Part shown: one piece after another, positions 62,628 to 64,000 of the stretch
Layout: each line of letters opens with the position of its first letter
How positions within the stretch are numbered: the stretch's first letter is position 1
From: CALMNV01 sp035688975
GTDB taxonomy: Bacteria > Actinomycetota > Actinomycetes > Actinomycetales > Dermatophilaceae
Direction of reading: 5' to 3'
DNA length: 64,000 bases
NCBI RefSeq assembly: GCF_035688975.1
Contig: NZ_DASSMH010000014.1
Coordinates: 29,114-93,113 of the forward strand
The notes under the pieces: model-generated
The model's database searches: none
What the model was told of the DNA's origin: nothing
The model's input: only the letters and a program-made list of their open reading frames with translations
Position numbers and translations under genes: made by a program

Positions 62628-63935
62628 ATGAAACTCACGACACCTCGCGCGGCCCGGATGGTCGCGGTGCTCGCAGCGGTCCTGCTCTCGCTCGCCGTGG
62701 CCGCGGCCACGACCCACGAGCGGGCCTCCGCGGCCACGTCCGAGGGGCTGCTGTGTGAGTCGAACAGCACGCAGACCTTCTCCCTCACCGCGCGTGCCGG
62801 CTACGTGTCGACACCGGACGGGAACTCGGTCTACATGTGGAGCTACGGGATGAGCACCCGTGGCTTCCAGCTGCCGGGCCCGACGCTGTGCGTCGTCTCC
62901 GGGCGCACGGTCACCGTGATCCTGCACAACACGCTGCCCGAGGCGACGTCGATCGTCTTCCCGGGCCAGGCGGGCGTCAAGGCCAACGGCAACCCGGCCC
63001 AGCCGGAGTTCGCGACCGACGGCACCCTCTCCTCCCTCGTGCAGCGGGCCGCCGCCGACACCGGCAGCGTCACCTACACCTTCACCGCCGGGAGCCCGGG
63101 CACGTATCTCTACTCGAGCGGCACCGACGTCGTGAAGCAGAACCAGATGGGCCTCTACGGCGCGCTCGTCGTGCGCCCGGCGGACGGGTCTAGCCGGGTC
63201 AACGACCGGGCGGACTCGGCATACAGCCCCCAGCACGACTACGTCTTCCTTCTCTCCGAGGTGGACCCCGAGGTCCACCTCGCGGTGGAGCGCAGCCAGC
63301 CCGTCGACTGGGGCGCCTACCGGGCCCGCTACTTCATGATCAACGGCCGCACGATGCCCGACACCCTCGCGGCCAACAACGCGTCCTGGCTGCCGAACCA
63401 GCCCTATGGGGCCTTCGTGCACATCAGGCCCTACGACCCGGTGACCAACCCGCTGCCGGCCGCCATCCGCTACCTCAACGCCGGACGCGTCAACTACCCC
63501 TTCCACCCGCACGGCAGCGACGAGCGGGTCGTCAACAAGGACGGCCGCGCGCTCCAGGGCACGGATCCGACTGCGCCGCAGGACCTCTCGTACCTCAAGT
63601 ACGACATCGACGTCATGCCCGGCCAGACCGTCGACGCGCTGATGGACTGGCGCGACGTCGAGCACTGGGACCCCACGACGAACCCGATCCCGACCGAGAT
63701 CCCGGTCATCACCGACCAGCTCCTCGTCGGGGCCGACACGTGGTTCAGCGAGAGCCCCTACCTCGGCCAGAAGGGCACCTTCCCGTCGAACATCACGGTC
63801 AACAACGAGTGCGGCGAGTACTACCACGTGGCCCACAGTCACGCGCTCCAGCAGGCCACCAACTACGGAGCAGCCTTCGGCGGCATGATGACGGTCTTCC
63901 GCATCGACCCGCCCGCCGGCTGCCCGACGAGCTGA
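62628..63935 (+). CDS. Multicopper-oxidase-like protein lacking the T1 cysteine
   Basis: 435 residues, Sec-type signal (KLTTPRAARMVAVLAAVLLS, then LAVAAATTHERASA). Two cupredoxin-like domains. Domain 1 shows GTYLYSSGTD where active oxidases have YHCH, so ligands are absent. Domain 2 keeps FHPHGSD (His293, His295) and YYHVAHSHALQQATNYG (His403, Ser404, His405), with Ser in place of the usual Cys, so no type 1 copper is expected. ATG 62628 follows GGAGGACG. It may be a structural partner that completes copper sites with the preceding oxidase, or a copper-binding protein. Confidence 0.82.
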   Translation: MKLTTPRAARMVAVLAAVLLSLAVAAATTHERASAATSEGLLCESNSTQTFSLTARAGYVSTPDGNSVYMWSYGMSTRGFQLPGPTLCVVSGRTVTVILHNTLPEATSIVFPGQAGVKANGNPAQPEFATDGTLSSLVQRAAADTGSVTYTFTAGSPGTYLYSSGTDVVKQNQMGLYGALVVRPADGSSRVNDRADSAYSPQHDYVFLLSEVDPEVHLAVERSQPVDWGAYRARYFMINGRTMPDTLAANNASWLPNQPYGAFVHIRPYDPVTNPLPAAIRYLNAGRVNYPFHPHGSDERVVNKDGRALQGTDPTAPQDLSYLKYDIDVMPGQTVDALMDWRDVEHWDPTTNPIPTEIPVITDQLLVGADTWFSESPYLGQKGTFPSNITVNNECGEYYHVAHSHALQQATNYGAAFGGMMTVFRIDPPAGCPTS

Positions 63936-63946
63936 GGACGGTTCCG

Positions 63947-64000
63947 ATGACCTCTCGACCAGTCAGCATGCGGCGCCGGCTCGGCGTCGCGGTGGCCGCG
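63947..64000 (+). CDS. Start of a further exported protein (cut by window end)
   Basis: ATG at 63947, 11 bases after the previous stop and preceded by GAGGACGG, encodes MTSRPVSMRRRLGVAVAA and runs off the window. Basic residues followed by hydrophobic ones look like the start of a signal peptide. By spacing it is the next gene of the secreted oxidase operon. Nothing more can be said. Confidence 0.6.
   Translation, partial: MTSRPVSMRRRLGVAVAA

Overview
This is very GC-rich DNA (roughly 70-75% by eye) with short intergenic gaps, many GTG starts and frequent ATGA/GTGA overlaps. It looks like chromosome of an actinobacterium. Supporting genes are a bacterial proteasome activator (Bpa) with the GQYL tail, an MptB-type polyprenol-phosphomannose mannosyltransferase, a YkoE-type thiamine transporter under a TPP riboswitch, DUF4235 and DUF1918/DUF1876 proteins, and a DosS/DosR-like pair. 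Placement near Micrococcales/Intrasporangiaceae is an inference from general gene style, not proven. I see no rRNA, tRNA, CRISPR array, prophage or intact insertion sequence.

Layout. 0-6 kb: polyol uptake and oxidation (two permeases, lipoprotein, mannitol/sorbitol-type dehydrogenase) with a divergent SorC regulator. 6-11 kb: housekeeping and unknown genes (metallophosphoesterase, Bpa, tandem monooxygenase-like protein, VanZ-like protein, quinone oxidoreductase). 10.7-18.2 kb: histidine degradation (IclR regulator, hutH, hutU, hutF, hutI) interrupted by an opposite-strand YbaK-type deacylase; hutG is not present. 18.2-22.8 kb: a small dormancy/hypoxia-like set (DUF1918-DUF1876 protein, Zn alcohol dehydrogenase, two-GAF histidine kinase, NarL-type regulator) with a DosR-box-like palindrome. 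22.9-26.1 kb: TPP riboswitch, ykoE and a fused EcfA-EcfA-EcfT gene. 26.2-31.5 kb: lipoprotein, MptB, aminotransferase and a DrrAB-type exporter. 31.5-36.3 kb: an atypical patch with a palindromic repeat array, LLM oxidoreductase plus OsmC, CYTH-CHAD, an HNH-nuclease relic and a LON-domain protein. 36.3-42.1 kb: sugar ABC importer, PfkB kinase and GH4 glycosidase. 42.3-47.1 kb: ZIP transporter, a 1,037-residue membrane patatin and a CPBP protease. 47.2-53.6 kb: ROK kinase, a truncated 1-phosphofructokinase, SIS isomerase, DeoR regulator and a third sugar importer. 53.6-64 kb: an OmpR-type two-component system divergent from a secreted cluster: a 1,818-residue beta-helix/TIG protein, two different multicopper-oxidase-like proteins and the start of another exported protein.

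How it works together. Three carbohydrate importers each lack their own ATPase, which implies a shared MsiK-type ATPase elsewhere. Local regulators (SorC, IclR, DeoR) sit divergently from or next to the genes they probably control. The most novel-looking assembly is the secreted multicopper oxidase cluster at the right edge, with an 11-bp-periodic direct repeat in the promoter region it shares with the OmpR-type regulator. The window-wide motif GGCATAC/GTATGCC occurs in more than 40 places by eye but is absent from about 28.3 to 36.5 kb, which marks that stretch as unusual.
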